Source: Gammaproteobacteria bacterium (GTDB taxonomy: Bacteria > Pseudomonadota > Gammaproteobacteria > Burkholderiales > Burkholderiaceae_C). Taken from it: DNA of 8,901 nt. The notes below the pieces were generated by a model that did no database searches, was not told where the DNA came from, and saw only the letters and a program-made list of their open reading frames with translations. Position numbers and translations under genes: made by a program. This document shows positions 1-7,558 of this stretch, piece by piece. Numbering within the stretch: the first letter of the stretch is position 1; each line of letters starts with the position of its first letter. The DNA lies in assembly GCA_018903185.1 (NCBI GenBank), contig JAHIQV010000442.1, positions 1 to 8,901 on the forward strand, in the 5' to 3' direction.

Positions 1-66
1 ATACCCGCGATAGCCCCTTCTCGCGGGGTGTAGCATGCTCGACACGCATCCCAACAGGTCCAGGAC
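1..66. other. Region upstream of the DUF294 gene
   Basis: This short non-coding stretch has a 7-bp stem (4-10 CCCGCGA with 21-27 TCGCGGG, 10-nt loop) and the 8-bp palindrome AGCATGCT (32-39). The palindrome is flanked by GTGT (28-31) and ACAC (42-45). There is no T-tract after the stem and no recognisable -35/-10 pair. It may be part of a promoter or leader, but I cannot assign one. Confidence 0.3.
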
Positions 67-1923
67 ATGAGTGCATCCGCCCGAAAATCCCCTTCTCTCA
101 CCACCACCATCGAAGACCATCGTGTGTTCGGCCGGTTGCCTTCCGGCGCCCAGGCTTCGCTGGCCAAAGCCCTGACGGTTCAACGGTACGAGGCGGGTGC
201 ACGCGTGGCAGACGGCGAGGCGTTCACGACCCATCTTTACTGGCTCATCGATGGCACCGTGGAGTTGCAGGACGCCGATGGTCAACCGATGCTCGGCTTG
301 CAAGCAGGCGAGTTCTTTGGCCTGGACCAGGGCGCGGACCTGATGGTCAGCTCGGCGGTGGCCCTGAGTGCCTGCAGCATCGCGCAACTGGAGCACGCCA
401 CCCTGAAGGCGCTGCGTCAGGAGGCCCCTGCCCTGGCCTATTTTCTGCCCCGGGGTGCGGGCAGCCCGCGCACATCCGGTGCCAGCACCGGAACAGAGAC
501 CGACCCCGCGCTCAACCTGATGACCACGCCGGTGCGCGCGCTGATCAAACGCGCGCCCATCACCCTGCCCCCGCAAACCAGCGTCCGCGAGGCGGCGCAG
601 GTCATGAGCGAGAAGCGGGTGTCGTCGGTCCTGATCGTGGAACAGGGCCACCTCTTCGGCCTGATCACCGACCGCGACCTGCGCAACCGCGTGATCGCCG
701 CCGGCATGGACACATCACGCCCGATCATGGACATCGCCACGCTGGCCCCCATGACCATCGACGTGCAGAACCCGGCCTTTGATGCGCTGCTGCTCATGGC
801 GCGCCACAACATCCACCACGTGCCGGTGCTCGATGGCCAGCGCATCGTCGGCATGATCACCGCCACCGACCTGACCGAACAGCACAGCACCTCGGCCGTG
901 TACCTGGCGGGCGACATCTACAAACAATCCAGCATCGAAGGCCTGCAGCAGGCCAGCACCAAGATCAAGCGCCTGCAGCAAAGCCTGGCCTCGGCCCAGG
1001 CATCGGCCTACAGCACCGGCCACATCATCACCGCCATCACCGACGCCATCACCAGCCGGCTGCTGCAACTCGGCGAAGCCCGGTTTGGCCCGGCGCCGGT
1101 GGGCTATGTGTGGGTGGCGGCCGGTTCCCAGGCGCGCAGCGAACAGACCGCGAAGTCCGACCAGGACAACTGCATGGTGCTCGACGACAGCTACGACGAG
1201 GCGCAACACGGCGCCTACTTCAAAGCCCTGGCCCAATTCGTCTGCGACGGGCTGGACGCCTGCGGCTACGTGTACTGTCCCGGCGAAATGATGGCCATGA
1301 CCGACACCTGGCGCCAGCCGAGCCGGCGCTGGGCCGAGTACTTCGCACGCTGGACCGGCCAGCCCGATCCCAAGTCACTGATGCTCACCTGCGTGTTCTT
1401 CGACCTGCGCGCGGTGCACGGCAATGCCCGGCTGCTCGACGAACTGCGCCACGATGTGCTCGAACGCACCAAGGGCAACAGCATCTTCCTTGCCCACATG
1501 GTGGGCAACGCGCTCACGCACCAGCCGCCGCTGGGCATGTTCAAGGGCATCTCGAGCATCCGCAGCGGCGAGCACAAAGGCACCATCGACCTCAAGCACA
1601 CCGGCGTGGTGCCCATCGTCGACCTGGCGCGGGTTTACGCGCTGGCCGGTGGCGACGACGCTGTCAACACCCACGACCGGCTGCTGAGTGCCGCAGCGGG
1701 CGGCTCCATCAGCGAACAGAGCGCCCGCGACCTGCGCGATGCGCTGGAGTTTCTGGCCTTCACCCGCATACAGCACCAGGCCCGCCAGATCGCCGCCGGC
1801 CTGGACCCCGACAACTACCTGAATCCGGACGACATCTCCAACTTCGAACGCACCCAGCTCAAGGACGCCTTCACGGTCGTCCAGTCACTGCAAAGCGTGC
1901 TGGGCCAGCGCTATCACTTTTGA
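67..1923 (+). CDS. DUF294 nucleotidyltransferase-like signalling protein with cNMP-binding-like and CBS domains
   Basis: This 618-aa soluble protein has the standard order of the family. A cyclic-nucleotide-binding-like fold spans about residues 18-125, paired CBS domains about 153-270, a helical, probably coiled-coil linker 280-312, a DUF294 nucleotidyltransferase core about 320-460, and the DUF294 C-terminal helical domain about 465-612. The transferase signature is clear: G353-S354, then R357-x-EQT and DQDN with D365 and D367 as the likely metal ligands. CBS domains usually bind adenine nucleotides, and the transferase is related to the GlnD/KNT fold, but its substrate is unknown. The cNMP module lacks the arginine expected in its phosphate-binding cassette (the stretch after GEFFG reads SSAV), so cAMP binding is doubtful. 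The ATG at 67 gives the full family length. Its Shine-Dalgarno is weak (AGG at 56-58, 8 nt upstream). The gene converges on the exonuclease gene. Relatives are sometimes annotated as signal-transduction or cyclic-nucleotide-binding proteins. Identity is firm; function is inferred. Confidence 0.93.
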   Translation: MSASARKSPSLTTTIEDHRVFGRLPSGAQASLAKALTVQRYEAGARVADGEAFTTHLYWLIDGTVELQDADGQPMLGLQAGEFFGLDQGADLMVSSAVALSACSIAQLEHATLKALRQEAPALAYFLPRGAGSPRTSGASTGTETDPALNLMTTPVRALIKRAPITLPPQTSVREAAQVMSEKRVSSVLIVEQGHLFGLITDRDLRNRVIAAGMDTSRPIMDIATLAPMTIDVQNPAFDALLLMARHNIHHVPVLDGQRIVGMITATDLTEQHSTSAVYLAGDIYKQSSIEGLQQASTKIKRLQQSLASAQASAYSTGHIITAITDAITSRLLQLGEARFGPAPVGYVWVAAGSQARSEQTAKSDQDNCMVLDDSYDEAQHGAYFKALAQFVCDGLDACGYVYCPGEMMAMTDTWRQPSRRWAEYFARWTGQPDPKSLMLTCVFFDLRAVHGNARLLDELRHDVLERTKGNSIFLAHMVGNALTHQPPLGMFKGISSIRSGEHKGTIDLKHTGVVPIVDLARVYALAGGDDAVNTHDRLLSAAAGGSISEQSARDLRDALEFLAFTRIQHQARQIAAGLDPDNYLNPDDISNFERTQLKDAFTVVQSLQSVLGQRYHF

Positions 1924-1963
1924 CCCTCCCGCGCCGCGCCTGAGAACGCGGCGCGGAGGGTCA
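1921..1963. terminator. Bidirectional stem-loop between convergent genes, containing both stop codons
   Basis: Bases 1921-1938 pair with 1947-1963 to give 17 base pairs, with one bulged C near 1930 and an 8-nt loop (1939-1946, CCTGAGAA). The plus-strand stop TGA (1921-1923) and the minus-strand stop TGA (1963-1961) pair with each other at the base of the stem. No T-tract follows on either side, so it is not a canonical intrinsic terminator. A stem this long and GC-rich between convergent genes is still likely to stop polymerase or protect both mRNA 3' ends. Confidence 0.65.
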
Positions 1964-4162
1964 ATACCTCAATCTGGCGTAGTACGTCTTCTGCGCCGCC
2001 TCGCGCGCCTGGCCCAGGGTGTGGATGCCCTTTTCGGCCAGCATCGGGATCAGCTTCACGAACACCTCGGCGGTGACCATGGCATCGCCCAGGGCGGTGT
2101 GGCGCCCGATGACGGTGACGTTGAAGCGCTCGGCCAGGGCCTCCAGCCGGTGCGAATCCTGGTTGGGATGGATCAGCGCGGAGAGCAGCAGCGTGTCGAG
2201 CACCGGGTGGTCAAAGACCACGCCCGCCTGTTCCTCCTTGAGCTGCAGGAAGCGCATGTCGAACGCGGCGTTGTGCGCCACCAGCACGGTGTCTTGCGCA
2301 AACGCATGAAACGCCGGCAGCACCTGGTCGATGGTGGGCTGACCCAGCACCATCTCGGGCTGGATGCCGTGGATCGGAATCGATGCCGCCGGGATCGGGC
2401 GCTTCGGATCCACCAGCTGTTCAAAACACTCCTGGCGCAGCAGCTTGCTGTTGACGATGCGCGCCGCACCGATCTGGATGATCTCGTCGCCCTGTGACGG
2501 GTTGAGCCCGGTGGTCTCGGTGTCGAACACGGTGTAGACCAGATCGACGAGCTTGCGGTCGTCCAGCGTGCGCGTCTGCTCGGTGGTCTTGAACAGGTCG
2601 AAGTCGTAATACTCCGGGCGGCTTTCGCTCTTCAGGAAGGTGGCGGCATCCACCTGCTCCTGGGGGTTTGCCAGCGGCAGCAGGAAACGGAAGAAGGCCT
2701 GGTGGCGCACGCGTTCGCGCTCGAACCAGAAAGCGCCTCCGTGGCGCTCGACCACGTCGCGAACAGTCAGGCGCGTGGTGTCAGCGCCCACCTTCATCGG
2801 GTCCATTTCCCAGCTCATCACCGTCTCGGTGCTCACCGCCGGGCCCGACCAGATCAGGTCCAGCTGGGCTTTGCCCGGGCTGCCCGCCGCGGGCGCCAGA
2901 CGCAGTTGCACGAAACGCACCTGGAACTCGTCGGCCAGGCGGCCGGCCAGGTACACCAGCGCCTGCAGCATCGAAAAACTCTCCACCTTGAGCCACAGGG
3001 CGCTGTCCACGTCCAGCGCAGAAGCCGGCAGGCCGGTCACGACCTCAATGCGGCGCAGCGCCGCATTCACCAGGTCGGCACCCAGCATGTCTTCCAGCGG
3101 CCAGCGGGTCTTGAGGCTGTCGGCCGAACCCGCTTCCAGCGCCCCGATGCGCTGGCTGAGCGCGCGCGTCTCTTCGCGGATGACGCCCAGGAAGCGCTCG
3201 CGCATGGCGGCTTCCAGGTCCGGGTAATCGAGCATGTCGATCGCGGCCTGCATGTTGGCCAGCGCCGAGCGGCTGCCTTCGGTGAGCGAGTGAAGGACCT
3301 GGTCCTTGGCCGACTCGGCCTCGTAGTCGCGCGTGATGTTGTCCAGCATCAGCACGAAGCCGGTGAGTTCGATGCGGTCGGCCGCCGCCTCGGCGGCCTG
3401 CGCCTGGGGCGAGCGCACCGGCGCCATCTGTACCCGCAGCAGTTGTCCGGCCGCCGTGGTGGTGACGAACTGTGCCGAGGGCTGGCCGGCACCGCGCAGC
3501 ATGCGCTGCTGGATGTTCTCCAGCGCGTGGGCCACCAGCTTGCGGTCGAACACGCTGTAGACCGAACGCCCCAGGCCGATCAACTCGGCGCCGCCGGCCA
3601 CGCCGGGCGCCTGCGACAGCGCCCGGAACTGCATGCGCGCGCGGTTGTTGTAGAGGATGATGCGGCCGTCGAGGTTGCAGACCACGACGCTTTGCGTGAG
3701 CTCGGACATCAACGCAGCCAGGCGCGACTTTTCCTGCTCGATGCCTTGCGCCGCTTCATGCACCTTGGCGTCCATCTCTCGCCGCAGCTCTTCGCGCTGC
3801 CCCACCAGCTGGTTGAACAGCCCCACCAGCACCTTGGTCTCGACGTTGCCCTTGGGCGTGAGTTCACGCACGACGTCGGTGCGCAGCAGCACCTGTGCCT
3901 CTTCGGCCAGTTGCACCGAGGGCGTGACCCAGTGGTCGAACCAGCGCTTCAGACCCCAGGCGATGGCCGCCATGCCAGCGCCCCAGGTCAGGCTGACCAG
4001 CATGAGTCGATCCCCCAGCAGGCCCCAGACGACCGCGCGCTCGTCCGGCTCCAGGGTCGAACCCAACAGACCCAAAGTCGCCAGCAACCACGCCACCGAC
4101 ACCAGGCCCGCCACACCCAGCAGCCACCACAGACGGCGGTCGGTTTTCTTCTGCCCGCTCAT
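1961..4162 (-). CDS. Membrane-anchored PAS/degenerate histidine-kinase-like protein fused to a DEDDh 3'-5' exonuclease (DNA Pol III epsilon type)
   Basis: This 733-aa protein has two N-terminal membrane helices (about 11-33 and 50-70), a HAMP-like and coiled-coil linker (about 75-148) and a PAS-like domain (about 150-285). A kinase-like region follows (about 285-498), then a DnaQ-family exonuclease (about 540-715). The exonuclease is intact: ExoI VFDTETTG with D547 and E549, ExoII HNAAFD with D635, and ExoIII H688-x4-D693, the DEDDh signature. The kinase-like part is degenerate. Where an H-box would be, it reads SLTEGSRSAL, and no N-box or G-boxes are visible, although the ending HGGAFWFE...FRFLLPL resembles the end of an HATPase domain. 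It may therefore be a sensory scaffold placing a nuclease at the membrane. Replicative epsilon is only about 240 aa and soluble, so this is not dnaQ. Its ATG overlaps the receiver stop by 4 nt (ATGA), with no strong Shine-Dalgarno, implying coupled translation. The physiological substrate (DNA, RNA or short oligonucleotides) cannot be told from sequence. Confidence 0.9.
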   Translation of the reverse strand: MSGQKKTDRRLWWLLGVAGLVSVAWLLATLGLLGSTLEPDERAVVWGLLGDRLMLVSLTWGAGMAAIAWGLKRWFDHWVTPSVQLAEEAQVLLRTDVVRELTPKGNVETKVLVGLFNQLVGQREELRREMDAKVHEAAQGIEQEKSRLAALMSELTQSVVVCNLDGRIILYNNRARMQFRALSQAPGVAGGAELIGLGRSVYSVFDRKLVAHALENIQQRMLRGAGQPSAQFVTTTAAGQLLRVQMAPVRSPQAQAAEAAADRIELTGFVLMLDNITRDYEAESAKDQVLHSLTEGSRSALANMQAAIDMLDYPDLEAAMRERFLGVIREETRALSQRIGALEAGSADSLKTRWPLEDMLGADLVNAALRRIEVVTGLPASALDVDSALWLKVESFSMLQALVYLAGRLADEFQVRFVQLRLAPAAGSPGKAQLDLIWSGPAVSTETVMSWEMDPMKVGADTTRLTVRDVVERHGGAFWFERERVRHQAFFRFLLPLANPQEQVDAATFLKSESRPEYYDFDLFKTTEQTRTLDDRKLVDLVYTVFDTETTGLNPSQGDEIIQIGAARIVNSKLLRQECFEQLVDPKRPIPAASIPIHGIQPEMVLGQPTIDQVLPAFHAFAQDTVLVAHNAAFDMRFLQLKEEQAGVVFDHPVLDTLLLSALIHPNQDSHRLEALAERFNVTVIGRHTALGDAMVTAEVFVKLIPMLAEKGIHTLGQAREAAQKTYYARLRY

Positions 4163-4533
4163 GGCGTCGCGCCCAGCAACTCACGCACTTTCTGCACCAG
4201 CTCTTTGGTCGAGAACGGCTTGGTCATGTAGGCGTTGGCGCCCAAGGCAAGGCCTTTGGCCACGTCGGTGTCGCGGCCTTTCGCGGTGAGCAGCAGGATG
4301 CGGGTGTCGTGCAGGTCTTCGTTGGCACGCACTTCGCAGCAGACATCAAAACCGGTCTTGATCGGCATCATCACGTCGAGCAACACCAGGGCCGGGCGCT
4401 CGCGCTCAATCGCATCCATCGCTTCCTGGCCATCGCGCGCCAGCACCACCTCGAAGCCCTCGCGCTTCATGAGGAACTCCAGCGAAATGAGGATGTTGGG
4501 TTCGTCGTCGGCGATCAGTATTTTCTGGCTCAT
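4159..4533 (-). CDS. Stand-alone response regulator receiver (CheY-like, no output domain)
   Basis: This 124-aa protein is a single receiver domain. It has the acidic pair D9-D10, phospho-acceptor D53 in LLDVMMP, switch residue T83 (LLTAKG) and K105 in MTKPF, so all catalytic positions are present. Nothing follows the domain except a short helix and GATP, so there is no DNA-binding or enzymatic output. The start at 4533 is chosen over an upstream in-frame ATG at 4647. It begins the receiver fold exactly, has a good Shine-Dalgarno (4543-4549), and its ATG overlaps the stop of the symporter-kinase gene (ATGA); the longer version would run 118 nt into that gene. Its own stop overlaps the next start in the same way. 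Cognate phosphorylation by the upstream kinase is very likely from this coupling. The downstream partner is unknown. Confidence 0.93.
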   Translation of the reverse strand: MSQKILIADDEPNILISLEFLMKREGFEVVLARDGQEAMDAIERERPALVLLDVMMPIKTGFDVCCEVRANEDLHDTRILLLTAKGRDTDVAKGLALGANAYMTKPFSTKELVQKVRELLGATP

Positions 4534-7307
4534 GTTTCTGTGCTCCTCTGGTGTTTGTCGTTGTGTGTGCCATCGACAGCGGTCTGTGCGTGGCGAGGCA
4601 GCGAGAAACCGAAGCAGGCGCCCTGCCCCGGCGTCGAGCGCAGCCACATGCTGCCGCCAAAATGCTCCACGATCTGGCGGCTGATGGGCAGGCCCAGCCC
4701 CGTGCCGCCGGCCCGGTAGTGATCGTCGCCGGTCACCTGCCGGAACTTCTCGAACGCCACGGCCTGCTGTTCCAGCGGGATGCCCGGGCCGTTGTCTTCG
4801 ACCTCCACTGTCAGGCGGTCCGGATCCTCATGCAGGCGCAGCACCACGCGCCCCCCTTCTCGAGGGGCGTACTTCAGGGCATTCGACAGCAGGTTCAGCA
4901 CCACCTGTGTGAGACGATCGGCGTCCGCCCGCACGGCATTCACCTGTCCTGGCAAGGTCAGCACCAGCGCCACCCCGCGCTCGCGGTAGCTCTCCATCAT
5001 GGTGCTGGCAGCCTGTTCAGCCAGCTCGCGCAGGTTCACATCGGTTTCATGCCATTCGGCGTGCCCGGCCTCGATCTTGGCCATGTCCAGAACCTGGTTC
5101 ACCAGCCGGCTCAGCCGCTCGGCCTCGGTGACGATGATGCCCAGGAACTGCTGTCGTTGCGCCGTGTCCATGTGGTCATCGTCCCGCATCAGCTCCGACA
5201 AGGCCCTGATGGAGGTCAAGGGCGTGCGCAGCTCGTGCGTCACCGAGGACATGAAGTCGTCCTTCATGCGGTCCAGGCTCTGAAGCTTCTCGTTCGCCTC
5301 GCGCAGCTCGGCCGTGGCCCGCTCCAGCGAATGCGACTTGTCCTCCAGCGCATGCGAATAGGCACGCAGCTGCGAGGCCTCGTCGAGGATGCGCATCACA
5401 TCGCCCAGGTCCAGTTTTTCCTCTTCCACCACCGCCGCCACCATGATCCGCGCCGAAGCGCTGCCGATCGCCCCCGCGAGCTGGGTTTCGACGAACTGCA
5501 CCAGACGCGCATCGCCCGGAATCTGGTCGATGCCGGCCACACCGAGGCGCCTCGCATACCCTTCGAAAAGTCGCTGTGCCACGTCCACACCGAGAAAGCG
5601 CCCGGTCAGCGGCAGCAGCGCCGACACCTGCGCCTTGCCCTGCCAGAACACCGGCCGCGCATGCGCCGTGCGGTTGAACACGTCGACGAACAGCAGCGCC
5701 TGGCTGGTTTCAGCCGCCGACGGCGCCCGCCACAGCGACACCCCCACGTAGGCACCGATGTTCGCCAGCAGGCTCCAGAAGAGCGAGTGCGTCAGGTTGT
5801 CCAGCCCCGAGAGTCCCAGAAACGCCTCGGGTTTGAGCCAGTTCCAGCCCAAAGGACCGAACTGCAGGAACTCGGCGTCCAGCCAGCCCGACTTGGCCAG
5901 CGAAGGCAGCATCAGCGTGTAGACCCAGAAGCCGAAGCCCAGCAGCAACCCGGCCAGGGCGCCGCGGCGCGTGCCACCTTTCCAGTACAGGCCACCCAGC
6001 ATGGCGGGCGCGAACTGCGCCACCGCGGCGAAGCTGATGAGGCCGATGCTCACCAGCGCATAGGCCTCGCCCGCCAGGTGGAAATACAGGTAGCCCAGCA
6101 GCAGGATGCCCAGGATGGCCAGCCGCCGGATGCCCAGCAGCAGACCCGTGAGATCCCCGCTGGCACGCGCGCCGAAGCGGTGCATGCGCAGCAGGATCGG
6201 CATCACCAGGTCGTTGCAGACCATGGTGGACACCGCGATCGCTTCAACGATCACCATGCCCGTGGCGGCGGAGAGCCCGCCGACGAAGGCCGCCAGTGCC
6301 AGCGCGCCGTAGCCCTGCGAGAGGGGCAGCGAGAGGATGAAAGTCTCGGGATCCATGCGTCCAGGGCCAAAGTGCAGCAGGCCGCCGATGGCGATGGGCA
6401 GCACAAACAGGTTGATCAGCAGCAGGTAGAGCGGGAACACCCAGACGGCGCGGCGCAGGTGTTGCTCGTCCACGTTCTCCACCACCATCACCTGGAACTG
6501 GCGCGGCAGAAAAATCACCGAGAGCATGGCCAGCAGCGTGAGGCCGAACCACTGGGCATACGCAAACGGCTGCCCCTGACCGAACTGCAACAGGGCGCGC
6601 AGCTCGTCGACCGCATAGGCCTGGTCAAACAGCGCCGCGGGACTCGCGAACAGGCCGAAGGTGACAAACAGGCCCACGGCCAGGAACGCCACCAGCTTGA
6701 CCACCGACTCGAAAGCGATCGCCGCCACCATGCCTTCGTGGCGCTCGGTGCTGTCGAGGTGGCGGGCGCCGAACACCATGGTGAAACCGGCCAGCATCAG
6801 CGCCACATACAGCGTGCTGTCGGTCCACCACTGCGCACTTTGCACCGCGGGTGAGCCCAGCGGCGAGGTCAGCACAGCGTAACCGCTGGCGATCGCCTTG
6901 AGCTGCAGGGCGATGTAGGGCACGATGCCGACCACCGTGATCAGCGTCACCAGGCCGGCCAGCAAAGGGCTCTTGCCATAGCGGCTGGCGATGAAGTCGG
7001 CGATGGAGGTGATGCGGTAGGTCTTGGCCACGCGAATCATCTTGCGCACCACCATCCAGGCCAGGATCATGGCCAGCATCGGACCCAGGTAGATCGGCAG
7101 GAACCACACGCCCGAGTTGGCCGCGCGGCCCACACTGCCAAAGTAGGTCCAGGCGGTGCAGTACACCGCCATCGACAGGGCGTACACCCAGGGGCTGGAA
7201 ATCACCGAGCGGCCTTGCGCCGCGCGCCAGTCGGCCCAGTAGGCCACGGCGAACAGCAGCAGCAGGTAGGCAAACGAAACGGCGATGACCAGCGGGGCGG
7301 ACAGCAT
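4530..7307 (-). CDS. Sodium:solute symporter-type sensor histidine kinase (SSS-HK, CbrA/CrbS-like)
   Basis: This 925-aa inner-membrane protein begins with a PutP-like symporter domain (about residues 5-525) with about 13 hydrophobic segments. A STAC-like linker follows (about 535-645, ending near AAVVEEEKLDL), then a coiled coil (about 645-682), a HisKA domain and an HATPase domain. Kinase motifs are all present: H-box VTHELRTPLTS with H691, N-box with N809, G1 DNGPGIP (838-844), F-box FEKFRQ (852-857) and G2 GGTGLGL (867-873). No PAS domain is seen between STAC and HisKA, unlike CbrA. The family couples solute binding or transport to autophosphorylation; known members control histidine/carbon-nitrogen use (CbrA) or the acetate switch (CrbS). 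The substrate here cannot be assigned. The start (MLSAPLVIAV) opens the first membrane helix but has no clear Shine-Dalgarno, so translation may continue from the small gene whose stop is 17 nt upstream. The stop overlaps the receiver start (ATGA). Confidence 0.94.
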   Translation of the reverse strand: MLSAPLVIAVSFAYLLLLFAVAYWADWRAAQGRSVISSPWVYALSMAVYCTAWTYFGSVGRAANSGVWFLPIYLGPMLAMILAWMVVRKMIRVAKTYRITSIADFIASRYGKSPLLAGLVTLITVVGIVPYIALQLKAIASGYAVLTSPLGSPAVQSAQWWTDSTLYVALMLAGFTMVFGARHLDSTERHEGMVAAIAFESVVKLVAFLAVGLFVTFGLFASPAALFDQAYAVDELRALLQFGQGQPFAYAQWFGLTLLAMLSVIFLPRQFQVMVVENVDEQHLRRAVWVFPLYLLLINLFVLPIAIGGLLHFGPGRMDPETFILSLPLSQGYGALALAAFVGGLSAATGMVIVEAIAVSTMVCNDLVMPILLRMHRFGARASGDLTGLLLGIRRLAILGILLLGYLYFHLAGEAYALVSIGLISFAAVAQFAPAMLGGLYWKGGTRRGALAGLLLGFGFWVYTLMLPSLAKSGWLDAEFLQFGPLGWNWLKPEAFLGLSGLDNLTHSLFWSLLANIGAYVGVSLWRAPSAAETSQALLFVDVFNRTAHARPVFWQGKAQVSALLPLTGRFLGVDVAQRLFEGYARRLGVAGIDQIPGDARLVQFVETQLAGAIGSASARIMVAAVVEEEKLDLGDVMRILDEASQLRAYSHALEDKSHSLERATAELREANEKLQSLDRMKDDFMSSVTHELRTPLTSIRALSELMRDDDHMDTAQRQQFLGIIVTEAERLSRLVNQVLDMAKIEAGHAEWHETDVNLRELAEQAASTMMESYRERGVALVLTLPGQVNAVRADADRLTQVVLNLLSNALKYAPREGGRVVLRLHEDPDRLTVEVEDNGPGIPLEQQAVAFEKFRQVTGDDHYRAGGTGLGLPISRQIVEHFGGSMWLRSTPGQGACFGFSLPRHAQTAVDGTHNDKHQRSTET
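4543..4549 (-). promoter_or_regulatory. Shine-Dalgarno of the receiver gene, inside the 3' end of the kinase gene
   Basis: On the minus strand, AGAGGAG lies 9 nt before the ATG at 4533. It is the best ribosome-binding site inside the coupled block and supports the short receiver start. It suggests that the receiver can be translated independently, and possibly in excess of the kinase. Confidence 0.75.
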
Positions 7308-7324
7308 GGGCGGGTCGTGTTGCG

Positions 7325-7558
7325 TCAGTGGGGCCGGGCGGTGTCGCTGGCGGCGGGATCGCGTTCACGTCCGCGCTCGACGATCCAGGCCAGCGCCGCG
7401 ATCAGCAGCGCCCAGATGCCGAACAAGGCCAGGGGAAACAGTGGCAACCCGAAGACCCGCGCCTCGTGGTCCCAGAGCGCCAGCAAAGGAAAGCTCAACA
7501 AGGCCCAGCCGGCCACGAACAGGGCCACCAGGCGTTGGGCATCCAGGCCTTGAAACAT
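7325..7558 (-). CDS. Small two-helix membrane protein upstream of the symporter-kinase
   Basis: This 77-aa protein has two hydrophobic helices, about residues 8-28 and 40-61, joined by a short loop (WDHEARVFGLP) and followed by a charged tail (ERGRERD...). It has no signal peptidase site or catalytic motif. The layout resembles small companion subunits found beside sodium:solute symporters (DUF3311- or DUF4212-like), but I cannot assign a family by eye. It has the best ribosome-binding site of the cluster (GAGGAG at 7565-7570, 6 nt before the ATG) and lies 17 nt before the symporter-kinase start. It is therefore probably the first gene of the operon and may assist or modulate the symporter domain. 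That it is a real gene is supported by its ribosome site, helix pattern and position. Confidence 0.8.
   Translation of the reverse strand: MFQGLDAQRLVALFVAGWALLSFPLLALWDHEARVFGLPLFPLALFGIWALLIAALAWIVERGRERDPAASDTARPH

Noticed and set aside
4..27. Terminator of an upstream gene at the left edge
   Set aside because: The 7-bp stem has a 10-nt loop and no T-tract on either strand, so it cannot be called a terminator.
1110..1943. Plus-strand frame of 277 aa inside the DUF294 gene
   Set aside because: Arg/Ala/Pro-rich overlapping frame typical of high GC; the DUF294 catalytic motifs are in the other frame.
1961..2600. Replicative dnaQ (epsilon) gene
   Set aside because: The exonuclease domain is fused in frame to a membrane sensor module and sits in a signalling operon; replicative epsilon is short and soluble.
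2702..4231. Long plus-strand open frame (509 aa) opposite the exonuclease fusion
   Set aside because: Same antisense composition, no motifs and no ribosome site seen; the minus-strand gene has intact DEDDh motifs.
4159..4647. Longer 162-aa version of the receiver
   Set aside because: The extra N-terminus has no receiver homology and overlaps the ATPase end of the kinase. The start at 4533 has a good ribosome site and an ATGA overlap.
4551..6854. Long plus-strand open frame (767 aa) opposite the symporter-kinase
   Set aside because: Its translation is rich in H, R, Q and G with no recognisable domain, as expected for the antisense of a GC-rich gene. The opposite strand carries a fully conserved kinase.
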